A stretch of DNA of 37,557 bases from Chloroflexota bacterium (GCA_021786915.1 JAJYMP010000744.1:1-37557); one strand, 5' to 3'. Counted from the first letter of the stretch, positions 8,413 through 17,089 are shown. Translations and numbers: made by a program. The notes: generated by a model not told the origin, from the letters alone.

Positions 8413-9456
8413 TTGCTCGCGACCGCTGACTGGCGCGCGATCGGCACGGTCGTCCGCCTGGTCGTCCATGACGGCGACCTGGCGGCCGCCCGTGCTGCCG
8501 TTGAGCGCGTGCTCGACGAGGTTGACCACGCCTACTCGCGGTTCCGTCCCGACTCGGAGCTGGTTGCGCTCAACGCCGCCCGGGGCACGCAGGTGCGCGC
8601 GTCCCCGCTGCTGGCCAGGGCGATCGCGGGCTCGCTCGAGGCCGCCCGCCGCACCGGCGGCGCCGTCGACCCCACGGTCGGTCGAGCGCTGCGGATCACG
8701 GGCTACGACGCGGACTTCGACCTGATCGCGGGCAGCTCGCGGCCGATCGAGCTCCGCCTCGCGCCTGTCCCCGGCTGGTCGGTCATCGCGTTCGACCCCA
8801 AGGCGCGTACCGTCCGCGTCCCCTCCGACGTCGAGCTCGACCTGGGCTCCACCGGCAAGGGGCTCGCGTCGGACCTGTGCGCGGCCGCCGCGCTCGAGGA
8901 TGCCGGCCCCGGCGCTGGGGTGCTCGTGAGCCTCGGCGGCGACGTTGCCACGGCGGGAGTGGCGCCCGAGGGCGGCTGGCGGATCCTCATGGCCGAGGAC
9001 AGCCGGGTCGATGCCGAAGGGCCGGGCGAGGTCGTCGCCATCCAGCACGGCGCGCTCGCGACCTCGTCCACGACGGTCCGGCACTGGACCACGAGCGAGG
9101 GCGTGACCGCCCACCACATCGTCGACCCGAGGACGGGCCTGCCGGCAGACACGCCGTGGCGGACCGCGAGCGTCGTCGCCGAGACGTGCGAGGCGGCGAA
9201 CGCAGCGTCCACCGCCGCCATCGTGCTGGGGCACGACGCTCCCACGTGGCTCGCCTCGGCTGGCCTGCCGGCACGCCTGGTGGCCCAGGACGGGTCGGTC
9301 GTCCGGCTGGGCGGATGGCCCGAGCCCGCGGACGACGTGGCGCCCCGGGCCGAGGCGGCGCCACAGCCCGACGACGTGACTTCCCGGCGGGCGCGAAGCC
9401 GGTGCGCGGGACGGAGCCTGCCCAGTAGCGCCCGCCGGCGGACCCGATCCCCGTAA
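8413..9456 (+). CDS. apbE: FAD:protein FMN transferase (ApbE family)
   Basis: Transfers FMN from FAD onto Ser/Thr of target proteins, usually exported redox proteins. The 347-residue sequence carries YSRFRPDSELVALN near the N-terminus, LDLGSTGKGLASDL, VSLGGDVA and the signature HHIVDPRTGLPAD, followed by the Ala/Thr-rich metal-site helix NAASTAAIVLG. It lacks a signal peptide or lipobox, unlike the classical periplasmic form. The last 40 residues are Arg/Ser/Pro-rich and probably disordered. TTG 8413 is chosen because GGGAGA lies 7 nt upstream and homology begins at once. The next gene is a ferric-reductase-like haem protein. The usual FMN-binding substrate domain is not encoded in the window. 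Confidence 0.92.
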   Translation: MLATADWRAIGTVVRLVVHDGDLAAARAAVERVLDEVDHAYSRFRPDSELVALNAARGTQVRASPLLARAIAGSLEAARRTGGAVDPTVGRALRITGYDADFDLIAGSSRPIELRLAPVPGWSVIAFDPKARTVRVPSDVELDLGSTGKGLASDLCAAAALEDAGPGAGVLVSLGGDVATAGVAPEGGWRILMAEDSRVDAEGPGEVVAIQHGALATSSTTVRHWTTSEGVTAHHIVDPRTGLPADTPWRTASVVAETCEAANAASTAAIVLGHDAPTWLASAGLPARLVAQDGSVVRLGGWPEPADDVAPRAEAAPQPDDVTSRRARSRCAGRSLPSSARRRTRSP

Positions 9457-9559
9457 CCGGCCCGAAAGGTCCCGCCCCCGACACTGTCCCCATCGAACAC
9501 CACCATGGCGGCGGGGCTCTCCCCCCGGCCCCGCCCGCCGCGCTCCGGAGGAGCCGTCC

Positions 9560-10120
9560 ATGTCCGACCAGACCCTGTGGTTCGCGGCCCGAGGCGCCGG
9601 CATCGTGTCGCTGCTGATGCTGACCGCGAGCGCCTCCTTCGGCCTCGTCACCGTCACGCGGTTCCAGGCGGCCGGCTGGCCGAGGTTCTTCAGCTACGAG
9701 ATGCACCGGCGGATCTCGCTCCTGGCAGTCCTGTTCCTCACGACCCACGTCCTGGCGGCGATCCTCGATCCGTACCTGAAGCTCGGGCTGGCGGCTGCGC
9801 TGGTCCCGTCCGCCTCGTCCTGGAAGCCCGTGCCGGTGGCCCTGGGCGTGATCTCGCTGTACCTCGTCGTCGCCCTGATCGCGACGAGCCTGCTGCGCCG
9901 CCACCTCTCGCAGCGCGTGTGGCGCCTCGTCCACTGGTCGAGCTACCTGATGTGGCCGCTCGCCTTCGGCCACACCGTGACCTCGGGGACCGACGCCCTG
10001 GCGCCCTGGATGCTCGTCGTCGAGGCGGTCTGCCTGGCCGTCGTGAGCGGTGCCGCGACGTGGCGGTGGGTCGATCGGGGTGCGACCATGGTCCTCGGCC
10101 CGCGGGCGCTGGCCCGCTGA
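9560..10120 (+). CDS. Ferric reductase-like transmembrane haem protein
   Basis: A 186-residue integral membrane protein with about five helices. His49 and His63, and His125 and His138, are spaced 14 and 13 residues apart on two helices (EMHRR/TTHVL and LVHWSS/FGHTV), as expected for two stacked b-type haems in the ferric-reductase/YedZ family. It has no FAD or NAD-binding domain, so it probably passes electrons across the membrane to a separate carrier, plausibly one flavinylated by the neighbouring ApbE. GGAGGAG about 7 nt before ATG 9560 supports the start. It lies 103 nt after apbE and 67 nt before the response-regulator gene. Confidence 0.88.
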   Translation: MSDQTLWFAARGAGIVSLLMLTASASFGLVTVTRFQAAGWPRFFSYEMHRRISLLAVLFLTTHVLAAILDPYLKLGLAAALVPSASSWKPVPVALGVISLYLVVALIATSLLRRHLSQRVWRLVHWSSYLMWPLAFGHTVTSGTDALAPWMLVVEAVCLAVVSGAATWRWVDRGATMVLGPRALAR

Positions 10121-10187
10121 GCCGACGCGAGCCGGACTCGAGCCCGACAAGCCAGACGAGGCAGACGACGAGCGAGGGAGGCGACCG

Positions 10188-10856
10188 ATGCGCGTGCTGG
10201 TGGCCGAGGATGACGAGGGGCTGCGCGACGTCCTCGTCCTGGGCCTGACCGACGCCGGCTACCACGTGGATTCGGTGGAGCGCGGCGACGACGCGATCGA
10301 CCAGCTCCGCTGGTATGAGTACGACGTCGCCGTCATCGACTGGCGGATGCCGGGCGCCGAGGGGATCGACGTCGTCGCCTGGGCCCGCAAGCACGAGCGC
10401 CCGACGGCGCTCCTGATGCTGACGGCACGCGACACGCCGGCCGACCGGATCCGGGGCCTCGACAGCGGCGCCGACGACTACCTGGTCAAGCCGTTCGACT
10501 TCGGGGAGCTGCTGGCGAGGGTCCGCGCGCTCCAGCGCCGCCCGCGGGGCGTGGACCAGCCGGTCCTGCGGGCGGGCCGGCTCGCCCTGGACCCGGTCAC
10601 GCGCCAGGTCACCGCCAACGGGCGCGACATCACGCTCACTGCCACCGAGTACCGGATCCTGGAGCTGCTGCTGCGCCGCTCGCCGGCGGTGGTGGACCGC
10701 AAGGCCATCGCCGAGCACGCCTGGGCCGACGAGACGGACCCGCTCGGATCCAACGCGATCGACGTCCAGATGTCGCGCCTCCGCTCCAAGCTGCCCGACG
10801 GCGGGGTCCACATCGTCACCGTGCGCGGCGCGGGCTACCGGCTCGAAGCGCAATGA
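10188..10856 (+). CDS. OmpR/PhoB-type response regulator
   Basis: A 222-residue DNA-binding response regulator. The receiver starts RVLVAEDDEG and carries the phospho-acceptor Asp51 (VIDWRMPG), the switch Thr79 (LMLTARD) and Lys101 (YLVKPFDF). The winged-helix output domain ends in the usual VRGAGYRLE. ATG 10188 has GGGAGG about 6 nt upstream. The stop overlaps the histidine-kinase start as ATGA, so the two are translationally coupled. Its position after the ApbE/haem genes suggests it controls that redox module. Confidence 0.95.
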   Translation: MRVLVAEDDEGLRDVLVLGLTDAGYHVDSVERGDDAIDQLRWYEYDVAVIDWRMPGAEGIDVVAWARKHERPTALLMLTARDTPADRIRGLDSGADDYLVKPFDFGELLARVRALQRRPRGVDQPVLRAGRLALDPVTRQVTANGRDITLTATEYRILELLLRRSPAVVDRKAIAEHAWADETDPLGSNAIDVQMSRLRSKLPDGGVHIVTVRGAGYRLEAQ

Positions 10857-12124
10857 CGATGGCGCACCTGCCGGGCGTCCGCCGCCAGTCCATCCGCGTG
10901 GCGCTCGCCGCGACCGCGGTGGTGGCCGTGGCGTACGTGCTGATCGGCGCGGGCGTGGTGGCCCTCTCCACGCGGGACCTCACGTCGCAGCTCGACGCCC
11001 GCCTGATGGAAGCGTTCGGCCGCATCCCATCCAGCGCCCAGCTCCCGAGCGGTGACGGCACGACTGGCGGGACGGGCGGCCCGGCCGTCAACCCCGGCCG
11101 CGACCCCGGGCGCCCCTTCGACGCTCCCGTGCTCATCTGGCGGGTCGCCGCCGACGGCACTGCCACGCCCCTCGACTCCTCCTCGCCGGCCCTCCCCGCC
11201 GACCTCACGAGGGTGGTGGGCCCGCAGAGCGCCGCCATCGACGGGAACGACATGCGGATCGCGGGGCGGCAGGTCGGCTCGGCCTATGTCGTGGTCGCCC
11301 AGTCGACCTCGCAGATCACCGACGCCCAGAAGACGATCGTGTTCGGCTGGCTGCTGATCGCGCCCTTCCTGCTGGGCGCCGTGTTCGTGGGCGCGGTGAT
11401 CGTCGGCCGGCGCGTGGCCGAGCCCATCGAGGCCGCCCATCGCCGCCAGCTCGAGTTCACCGCCGACGCATCGCACGAGCTGCGGACGCCGCTCTCGGTG
11501 ATCGAGGCGCACACTTCGCTCGCCCTCGCGCAGGAACGCGACGCGGGCTGGTACCGGACCGCGTTCACCAAGGTGGAGCGCGAGTCCCAGCGGATGCGCC
11601 GCCTGCTCGAGGACATGCTGTGGCTGGCCCGGTTCGACGCTGCCGCCGAGCCCCCGCCGTCGGGGCCGATCGACCTGGGCGTTCTGGTGGCCCAGGCCGT
11701 CGACCGGTTCGGGGCGGTCGCGGAGACGCGCCACCTCCGGCTGGCGGTCCATCCCCCCTCCGAGCCGATCGTCGTCCACGCCTCGGCCGAGCTCGTGGAC
11801 CGGCTGATCGGCGTCCTCGTCGACAACGCCTGCAAGTACTCGCCCGAGGGCGGGGCCGTTGAAGTCAGCGTGGGCATGGAGGCGGGCCGAGCGTTCGTGG
11901 CGGTCGACGACGCGGGGCCCGGCATTCCGGAGGAGGAGCGGCCGCGGATCTTCGACCGCTTCCACCGCTCCGTGTCCACGGGCACGCAGCCGGGCGGCGC
12001 GGGCCTCGGCCTGGCGATCGGCGACGCCATCGTGCGCGCGACGGGCGGCCGCTGGGGGATCGGGTCCTCCCCGGCGGGCGGGGCGCGGTTCACCGTGTCG
12101 TGGGGGCGCAGCTCGCTGGGCTGA
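10853..12124 (+). CDS. Sensor histidine kinase without a HAMP domain
   Basis: A 423-residue membrane sensor kinase paired with the preceding regulator (4-nt overlap). Transmembrane helices lie at about 15-38 and 162-185, flanking an extracytoplasmic sensor of about 120 residues with a Gly/Pro/Asp-rich loop. His208 in FTADASHELRTPLS is the autophosphorylation site. The ATPase domain has an N-box (VDNACKYSPEGG), G1 (VDDAGPGIP) and G2 (GAGLGLAIG). Only about 20 residues separate TM2 from the H-box, so there is no room for a normal HAMP domain. The sensor region has no recognisable ligand-binding fold. Confidence 0.94.
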   Translation: MTMAHLPGVRRQSIRVALAATAVVAVAYVLIGAGVVALSTRDLTSQLDARLMEAFGRIPSSAQLPSGDGTTGGTGGPAVNPGRDPGRPFDAPVLIWRVAADGTATPLDSSSPALPADLTRVVGPQSAAIDGNDMRIAGRQVGSAYVVVAQSTSQITDAQKTIVFGWLLIAPFLLGAVFVGAVIVGRRVAEPIEAAHRRQLEFTADASHELRTPLSVIEAHTSLALAQERDAGWYRTAFTKVERESQRMRRLLEDMLWLARFDAAAEPPPSGPIDLGVLVAQAVDRFGAVAETRHLRLAVHPPSEPIVVHASAELVDRLIGVLVDNACKYSPEGGAVEVSVGMEAGRAFVAVDDAGPGIPEEERPRIFDRFHRSVSTGTQPGGAGLGLAIGDAIVRATGGRWGIGSSPAGGARFTVSWGRSSLG

Positions 12125-12139
12125 GTCCTGCGTCGAGCC

Positions 12140-12433
12140 CTACGATGCCGCGACCGGCGCGCTTCCGAAGCGCCCGCGACGCCGGCTCATGCCGGCCACG
12201 AGCGCGCACAGGACGACCCCGAAGACCAGGATCGCCACGACGTACAGGGCCACGCTGGCATAGCCGCCGTTCGACGGGTCGAGGAACGGGTAGGGATACC
12301 AGCCGACGAGCGCCCCGCGGGCCAGCGTGTACGCCGTCCAGACGATCGGGTAGGCGAGCCAGACCACGGATCGCCACAACGGGATGGCAACCGTCGGCGG
12401 GGCGAGGAGCCAGTCGAGCATCACCGCGATCCA
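12140..12433 (-). pseudogene. 5'-truncated Pr6Pr-family membrane protein
   Basis: On the minus strand the last ~95 codons match the C-terminal half of Pr6Pr/FAR-17a-like membrane proteins: AVMLDWLLAPP, then VWLAYPIVWTAYTLARGAL, VGWYPYPFLDP and a final helix before GMSRRRGR. The N-terminal helices of the family are absent: upstream of about 12433 the frame turns into Ser/Arg-rich sequence that looks like the antisense of the plus-strand ORF. A short protein from ATG at about 12422 could still be made, but it would lack at least three helices. It lies 15 nt past the histidine-kinase stop, convergent with it. Confidence 0.65.
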
Positions 12434-13019
12434 AGTTCCCGTCGAGCGGGTGCTCCGCCCTGTGGCGGCAATCGACCCAAAGCAATACGGCGTCATCGCG
12501 CGCGGAGACGTGTGGAAGCTGGCACTGATCGCCAAGGCGCGATGGCTGGCTCGCGCAGGCGTCCTCGGGGATCCGGTCGCCCACGATCTCCTCAACCCGT
12601 GGCCGACTCCTCCCTCCGCAGAGGTCTCCGAGAGATTGCGGCTGCTGATCGAGGCAACGAGCACCGCCGCCGTCGCGGCGGTGCTCATCGATGAGCTCTC
12701 GGCTGATCGCATCGCGGAGCTTGCGGGCCCGTGGGTCCAGATCGTCGAACTGAATCGCGCGGCTCCGCCTGCGCGTGGGGGCGCCAGTCATGGGCTGCGA
12801 CGCCGTCTGCGTCGGGTGCTTGACTGGTTCGAACGGCATCCAAGTATCGCCCTCGCCGCGACCCTCGCCGTGGTGGCGCCGCTGATCATCTTGGCGCCCA
12901 TCGTGGGCGGGCTGCTGTTCCTGGCACTGCTCGTTGTTGCCGCGGTCGCGGCGATATCCCGGAGCCGTGCCGACCGGTGGCGCGCCCGACGCCGCCGAGA
13001 GGTCTGCCTCCCACCATGA
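12384..13019 (+). CDS. Unknown protein, two C-terminal membrane helices, possibly 5'-truncated
   Basis: Codon choice and composition look protein-like from about 12450 (IDPKQYGVIARGDVWKLAL, then a helical region with LRLLIEATSTAAVAAVLIDEL). The tail has two adjacent hydrophobic helices (about 155-195) and a basic end. I do not recognise the family. The first ~20 codons from ATG 12384 are antisense to the Pr6Pr remnant and unlikely to be real; GTG codons at 12450 and 12462 are alternatives. No ribosome-binding site or -10 stands out. It may be a second gene that lost its 5' end in the event that truncated Pr6Pr. Confidence 0.45.
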   Translation: MATVGGARSQSSITAIQVPVERVLRPVAAIDPKQYGVIARGDVWKLALIAKARWLARAGVLGDPVAHDLLNPWPTPPSAEVSERLRLLIEATSTAAVAAVLIDELSADRIAELAGPWVQIVELNRAAPPARGGASHGLRRRLRRVLDWFERHPSIALAATLAVVAPLIILAPIVGGLLFLALLVVAAVAAISRSRADRWRARRRREVCLPP

Positions 13020-13400
13020 CGAGACTCGGTGTGACGCCCCGTCGCCGGCTGCGTCGTGCGCTCGCCCGGGTGTCCGCTACGGGTCATCCACTCGAGGCGC
13101 GGCGAGTCGGAATCTTGCTCGGTCGCCCGCAGCTCTAGCTCGCCTCGCGCGGATCGTCGCCCTGGGCGCCGACTCGCCCAGCGAGGGAAACCGCCGCGCT
13201 TCCGGCCCGACGGCCGGCCGGTGACTCACGTCAGGGTCATTTCGCCGGCGGGCGAGCGTGGCAGGCGCGCGATGCCGGGGTTTCGCTACCGGGCCGTGCA
13301 CGGATGATGCCGATTTGACCCCCACACGAGTCACCGGTCATGGCCAGGTGGATCGCCCGCGAAGACGCCGGCCGGCGACAAGGGCGGAGGCAGAATCGAA
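13020..13400. other. Intergenic region without a convincing gene
   Basis: About 380 bp between the unknown plus-strand ORF and the sigma-factor terminator. All frames give short Arg/Ser/Pro-rich translations typical of non-coding GC-rich DNA. I see no tRNA and no repeat. Confidence 0.5.
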
Positions 13401-13432
13401 ACCGGCCGCGTCGAGCGATCGACGCGGCCGGT
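13401..13432 (-). terminator. Intrinsic terminator of the sigma-factor gene
   Basis: A perfect 14-bp stem (13401-13414 with 13419-13432) closes a 4-nt loop 33 nt past the sigma-factor stop. On the minus strand it runs into GGTTTCGATTC, a short U-rich tail. It is the best intrinsic-terminator candidate in the window. Confidence 0.8.
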
Positions 13433-13464
13433 CAAGTTGGGCGCAGCTTGCGCGGGCGAACCCG

Positions 13465-14997
13465 CTAGGCGGCGAACTCCCGGAGCTTGCGGCTGCGGGA
13501 AGGGTGGCGCAGCTTGCGCAGCGCCTGGACCTCGATCTGGCGGATGCGCTCGCGGGTGAGGCCGAACTCGCGGCCGACCTCCTCAAGCGTCCGGGCGTGC
13601 CCGTCGTCGAGGCCGAAGCGGAGGCGCAGCACGCGCTGCTCGCGGCGGTCGAGGCTCGCCAGGACATGCTCGATCTGCTCGCGGCGCATGCGGTCCGCGA
13701 CCACGTCGAGCGGCGACACGGCGTCCTCGTCCGGGATGAGCTCGCCCAGCTCCGCGTCACCCTCATCGCCCACCGGCGACTGCAGCGACACGGGCTCGCG
13801 GCCGAGCTTGCGGATCTCCTCGACGCGCTGTGGGGTCATCGCCGGGGTCTCGTCGGGCAGGGCCGCGGCGATCTCGGCGTTCGTGGGCTCGCGGCCGAGC
13901 TGCGTGGACAGCTCGCGCACGACGCGCGCCACGCGACCCATCGTCTCGACCATGTGGACCGGGATCCGGATCGTCCGGCTCTGGTCCGCGAGGCCGCGCT
14001 GGATCGCCTGGCGGATCCACCAGGTGGCGTACGTGCTGAACTTGAAGCCGCGCTGGTACTCGAACTTGTCGACGGCGCGGATCAGGCCCGCATTGCCCTC
14101 CTGGACGAGGTCCAGCAGGCCCATCCCCGCCTGGTTGATGTACTTGCGGGCGATCGACACCACGAGCCGCAGGTTGGCCGAGGTCAGGTGGTCGCGAGAC
14201 TCCTTGGCGAGCGCCTTGAGCGTCGCCTGCATCTCCTCGATCAGCTCGTCGGCACGACCGGCGTCCAGGTAGCGACGGAGGGCGGGGTACGCCACCTCGT
14301 CTCGAGCCCAGTCCCGGAGGGCGCGCAGCGCCACGCTGGCGCGGATCTCGGCGTTGGGCCGGCCCAGCTCGCCCTCGACCCAGTCGAGGAGCGCGGTGAA
14401 CGACTCGACATCGAGCCGCTCGTTGTAGACCGAGCGCAGGTCGCAGGCGCGGACGAGCCGCTCCTTGAGCGCGTCGGTCTCGACCTTCTTGAGGTCATCG
14501 GTCAGGCCGAGGGCCGGGGCGGTCATGAACAGGTGGATGGCGTCCTCGGAGTTGAGGGCCTCGGCCACCATGCGGTGGGCCTGGGCCTCGAACGGCAGGA
14601 CGTACTTGCGGTTCTTGGCGCGACCGGTGGGTTCGCTCTTGTGCAGCGTCCACTCGTGGATCGCGAGGATCGCCTTCCAGGGCTCATCCTTGGCCTGGGC
14701 GCCGAGCTCCATGCCCTTGGCGAGGATGACCTCCTCCTCCGCGGTCAGCAGCGGGACGCGGCCGATCTCGCGCAGGTAGAGGCGAACCGAATCGTCGGTG
14801 TCGAGGACTTCGGTGGAGGTGTCAGCTTCCGCCTCCTCGGGCGAAGGAGCCGCAGCCGTGGCCGGCTCCACCGGGAGGTCTTCCGCGACGAGTGCGGCAG
14901 CCTCGATCTCGGCCGCTTCAGGGTCGAGCTCGATGGAGGCGGCCGCGAGAGCGGCCTCGGTCTCAGAGGCAGGAGAGGTGGATTCGAACGAGATCAC
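13465..14997 (-). CDS. rpoD: Primary RNA polymerase sigma factor (RpoD/SigA)
   Basis: Group 1 sigma-70 factor of 510 residues. An acidic Ala/Glu-rich N-terminus (1-65) replaces a typical region 1.1. Region 1.2 is at 68-100 ([16 protein letters not shown]). An insertion of about 165 residues (101-267) occupies the non-conserved region. Region 2 spans 268-345 ([47 protein letters not shown]), region 3 about 346-420, and region 4 about 440-507 with the helix-turn-helix [20 protein letters not shown] 14997 is preceded by GGAG at 4 nt spacing. The promoter, an inverted repeat and the terminator are annotated separately. It is divergent from a response-regulator gene. Confidence 0.96.
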   Translation of the reverse strand: MISFESTSPASETEAALAAASIELDPEAAEIEAAALVAEDLPVEPATAAAPSPEEAEADTSTEVLDTDDSVRLYLREIGRVPLLTAEEEVILAKGMELGAQAKDEPWKAILAIHEWTLHKSEPTGRAKNRKYVLPFEAQAHRMVAEALNSEDAIHLFMTAPALGLTDDLKKVETDALKERLVRACDLRSVYNERLDVESFTALLDWVEGELGRPNAEIRASVALRALRDWARDEVAYPALRRYLDAGRADELIEEMQATLKALAKESRDHLTSANLRLVVSIARKYINQAGMGLLDLVQEGNAGLIRAVDKFEYQRGFKFSTYATWWIRQAIQRGLADQSRTIRIPVHMVETMGRVARVVRELSTQLGREPTNAEIAAALPDETPAMTPQRVEEIRKLGREPVSLQSPVGDEGDAELGELIPDEDAVSPLDVVADRMRREQIEHVLASLDRREQRVLRLRFGLDDGHARTLEEVGREFGLTRERIRQIEVQALRKLRHPSRSRKLREFAA

Positions 14998-15117
14998 GAT
15001 GCTCCAAGTGAAGAGTTAGACGCGCCCAGCCGCGCGAACAGCGAGTTGCAGGATTGCGTTGGCACGACCTGACGGGATCGGGCCCGCATGCTGGATCACG
15101 CCTTCCAACATGCGTAG

Positions 15118-15139
15118 TGGCGTGTCAAATGACACGCCA
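15118..15139. promoter_or_regulatory. Perfect 10-2-10 inverted repeat at the sigma-factor transcription start
   Basis: TGGCGTGTCA, two A residues, then TGACACGCCA: a perfect inverted repeat. It starts just downstream of the predicted -10, across or just after the transcription start of the sigma-factor gene. This fits a dimeric repressor operator; an mRNA 5' stem is the alternative. It is not the CIRCE sequence. Confidence 0.6.
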
Positions 15140-15149
15140 TTGGACCAGT

Positions 15150-15179
15150 AGTCTAGGCCATCGATCGCCCGTTTGACAA
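15150..15179 (-). promoter_or_regulatory. Sigma-70 promoter of the sigma-factor gene
   Basis: On the minus strand, TTGTCA (15174-15179, 5 of 6 to the -35 consensus) and TAGACT (15150-15155, 4 of 6 to the -10) are 18 nt apart. The predicted start near 15143 leaves a leader of about 145 nt. The -35 region also reads TTGACA on the plus strand (15173-15178), towards the response regulator, but without a matching -10 there. Confidence 0.6.
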
Positions 15180-15297
15180 CCCCCCAATACCGGCGAAATC
15201 CTTGCGGTTTCATCCACTCGCGCTGCGGCAGGGCGACAGCGCCGCAAGCGGGCGGACGGCATCCCGGAGGACGCCGAAACCGGCCACACTACGCGCG

Positions 15298-16002
15298 ATG
15301 GGAAGCCCGATCCGCGTCCTGCTGGTGGATGACGAACCGCCGATCGTCGAGCTCCTCGCGGGCTACCTTGCTCGCGAGGGCTACGCCGTCGCCTCCGTGG
15401 GGGACGGCCAGGCCGCCGTGGACGCCGTCCGCGAGCAGGACCCCGACGTGGTGATCCTCGACGTGATGCTGCCGGGGCTCGACGGCGTGGAGGCATGTCG
15501 GCAGATCCGCGCCTTCTCCGACGCCTACGTGCTGATGCTGACCGCGCGCGGCGAGGAGGTCGACCGGATCGTCGGGCTGACCGTCGGCGCCGATGACTAC
15601 CTGGTCAAGCCGTTCTCGCCCCGCGAGGTGATCGCCCGGGTGAAGGCCCTCCTGCGACGGCCGAGGGCCGGCGTGACCGGCGGCATGGCGAGCCCGGTGG
15701 GCGCCGCACCGGCGGGCCTGGCGCTCGACGAGGGCCGGCGCTCGGTCCGGGTGGACGGTGCGCCCGTGGATCTGACCGCGCTCGAGTTCAATCTGCTCGC
15801 GCGACTTGCCCGGGAGCCCGGCATCGTCGTCCCGCGCCAAGCGATCCTCGAGTCCGTGTGGGGCACGGGCTACGACTCCGACGACCACCTCGTCGACGTC
15901 CACGTCGCCAACCTCCGACGCAAGCTGGGTGACGACCCGGGGCAGCCGCGGTTCGTCGAGACGGTGCGCGGCGTCGGCTACCGGCTGCGCGAGGATGCCT
16001 GA
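15298..16002 (+). CDS. OmpR/PhoB-type response regulator (second system)
   Basis: A 234-residue winged-helix response regulator. The receiver starts IRVLLVDDEPP and has Asp55 (VVILDVMLPG), Thr82 (LMLTARG) and Lys104 (YLVKPFSP). A Gly/Ala-rich linker of about 20 residues joins it to a winged-helix domain with SVWGTGYDSDDHLVDVHVAN and the terminal VRGVGYRLRE. ATG 15298 has no ribosome-binding site but a CACACT hexamer 7 nt upstream, the same arrangement as at 7311. The last codons overlap the histidine-kinase start by 8 nt. Confidence 0.95.
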   Translation: MGSPIRVLLVDDEPPIVELLAGYLAREGYAVASVGDGQAAVDAVREQDPDVVILDVMLPGLDGVEACRQIRAFSDAYVLMLTARGEEVDRIVGLTVGADDYLVKPFSPREVIARVKALLRRPRAGVTGGMASPVGAAPAGLALDEGRRSVRVDGAPVDLTALEFNLLARLAREPGIVVPRQAILESVWGTGYDSDDHLVDVHVANLRRKLGDDPGQPRFVETVRGVGYRLREDA

Positions 16003-17089
16003 CGTGCCCCGGTCGCTGCGTGCCCGACTGCTGATCGCGTTCCTCGTCGTGGGCGTCGCCGCCCTCGCGACCGTCGGTGTCGCGGTGCTGCTGACGGGCC
16101 CCGGCTACTTCGCCGACGCCATGGGCCACCTGCCCGGCGACCCGATGGGCGAGGCGATGGCGAACGACACGCAGGCAGCCTTCACCGACGCCATGCGGCG
16201 GGCGCTGATCGCCGCCACGCTCATCGCGATCGCCACTGCCACCGTGGTCAGCCTGCTGGTGGCCGCTCGCCTCGCCAGGCCGATCACCGCGCTGGCACGG
16301 GCGGCTCGCCGCATCGCCGGGGGCGATTACGCGGAGCGCGTCCCGGTGGAGGAGCCCGGGGAGCTGGGCGAGCTCGCGATGTCGTTCAACGAGATGGCGG
16401 TCTCGCTCGAGGACACCGAGCGTCGTCGGCTCCAGCTGGTGGGCGACGTGGCCCACGAGCTGCGGACGCCGCTGACCACGCTCGACGGCTACCTGGAGGG
16501 GCTCGAGGACGGCGTGGTGGAGCCGTCCGCCCAGACGTGGCGGCTGCTCCGCACCGAGACGGCGCGCCTGACGCGGATGGTCAACGACCTCGCCGAGCTG
16601 TGGCGCGCCGAGGCACGCCAGCTGCCGCTGCGCACGGACGCTGTGGACGTGGCGGCCGTCGCGAGCGAGGTGGGGGAGGGGTTCGCGGCGGAGGCGCGAG
16701 CGAGGGCCATCACGCTCGACCTGCCCCGCGGCGGCGTCGTCGCCACGGCGGACCGCGACCGGGTCGCCCAGATCGTGTCGAACTACCTGTCCAACGCCCT
16801 GCGCCACGCACCCGACGGCTCCCGAGTGGCCGTGACCGCCGCGCGGCGCGATGCCGTGGTCCGCCTCTCGGTGGCGGACGAGGGGCCCGGCCTCGCGGAG
16901 GACCAGCTCGAGGCGGTCTTCGAGCGCTTCTATCGCGTCGACCCCGCGCGGAGCCGCGCCGCGGGGGGGTCGGGGATCGGTCTGGCGATCGTCCGGGCGC
17001 TCGCCGAGGCGATGGGCGGCCAGGCTTGGGCCGAGAGCCCTGGCGCCGGCCTGGGCGCGACGTTCCACCTGGAGCTGCCGGCGGCCTGA
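15995..17089 (+). CDS. Sensor histidine kinase with HAMP domain
   Basis: A 364-residue partner of the preceding regulator. Transmembrane helices at about 12-34 and 69-92 enclose a small extracytoplasmic loop of about 35 residues (GYFADAMGHLPGDP), too short for a classical sensor fold. A HAMP domain (about 93-145) leads to His154 in LVGDVAHELRTPLTT. The ATPase domain has SNYLSNALRHAPDGS, VADEGPGL, FERFYRVD and GGSGIGLAIV. The layout resembles BaeS/MprB-like envelope-stress kinases, but the signal cannot be read from sequence. The start is set by translational coupling to the regulator (ATG within the last codons). Confidence 0.94.
   Translation: MPDVPRSLRARLLIAFLVVGVAALATVGVAVLLTGPGYFADAMGHLPGDPMGEAMANDTQAAFTDAMRRALIAATLIAIATATVVSLLVAARLARPITALARAARRIAGGDYAERVPVEEPGELGELAMSFNEMAVSLEDTERRRLQLVGDVAHELRTPLTTLDGYLEGLEDGVVEPSAQTWRLLRTETARLTRMVNDLAELWRAEARQLPLRTDAVDVAAVASEVGEGFAAEARARAITLDLPRGGVVATADRDRVAQIVSNYLSNALRHAPDGSRVAVTAARRDAVVRLSVADEGPGLAEDQLEAVFERFYRVDPARSRAAGGSGIGLAIVRALAEAMGGQAWAESPGAGLGATFHLELPAA

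Noticed and set aside
12810..12850. tRNA T-loop-like TGGTTCGAACGG
   Set aside because: No acceptor stem, D-arm or anticodon arm around it; it lies in an open frame.
13258..15072. 604-residue plus-strand frame over the sigma-factor gene
   Set aside because: Antisense to an unmistakable RpoD. Its composition (Leu/Glu/Arg/Val repeats) is the mirror of the sigma codons.
15016..15213. 65-codon minus-strand ORF in the sigma-factor leader
   Set aside because: It would begin upstream of the predicted promoter and contain the operator repeat; no ribosome-binding site and no homology.
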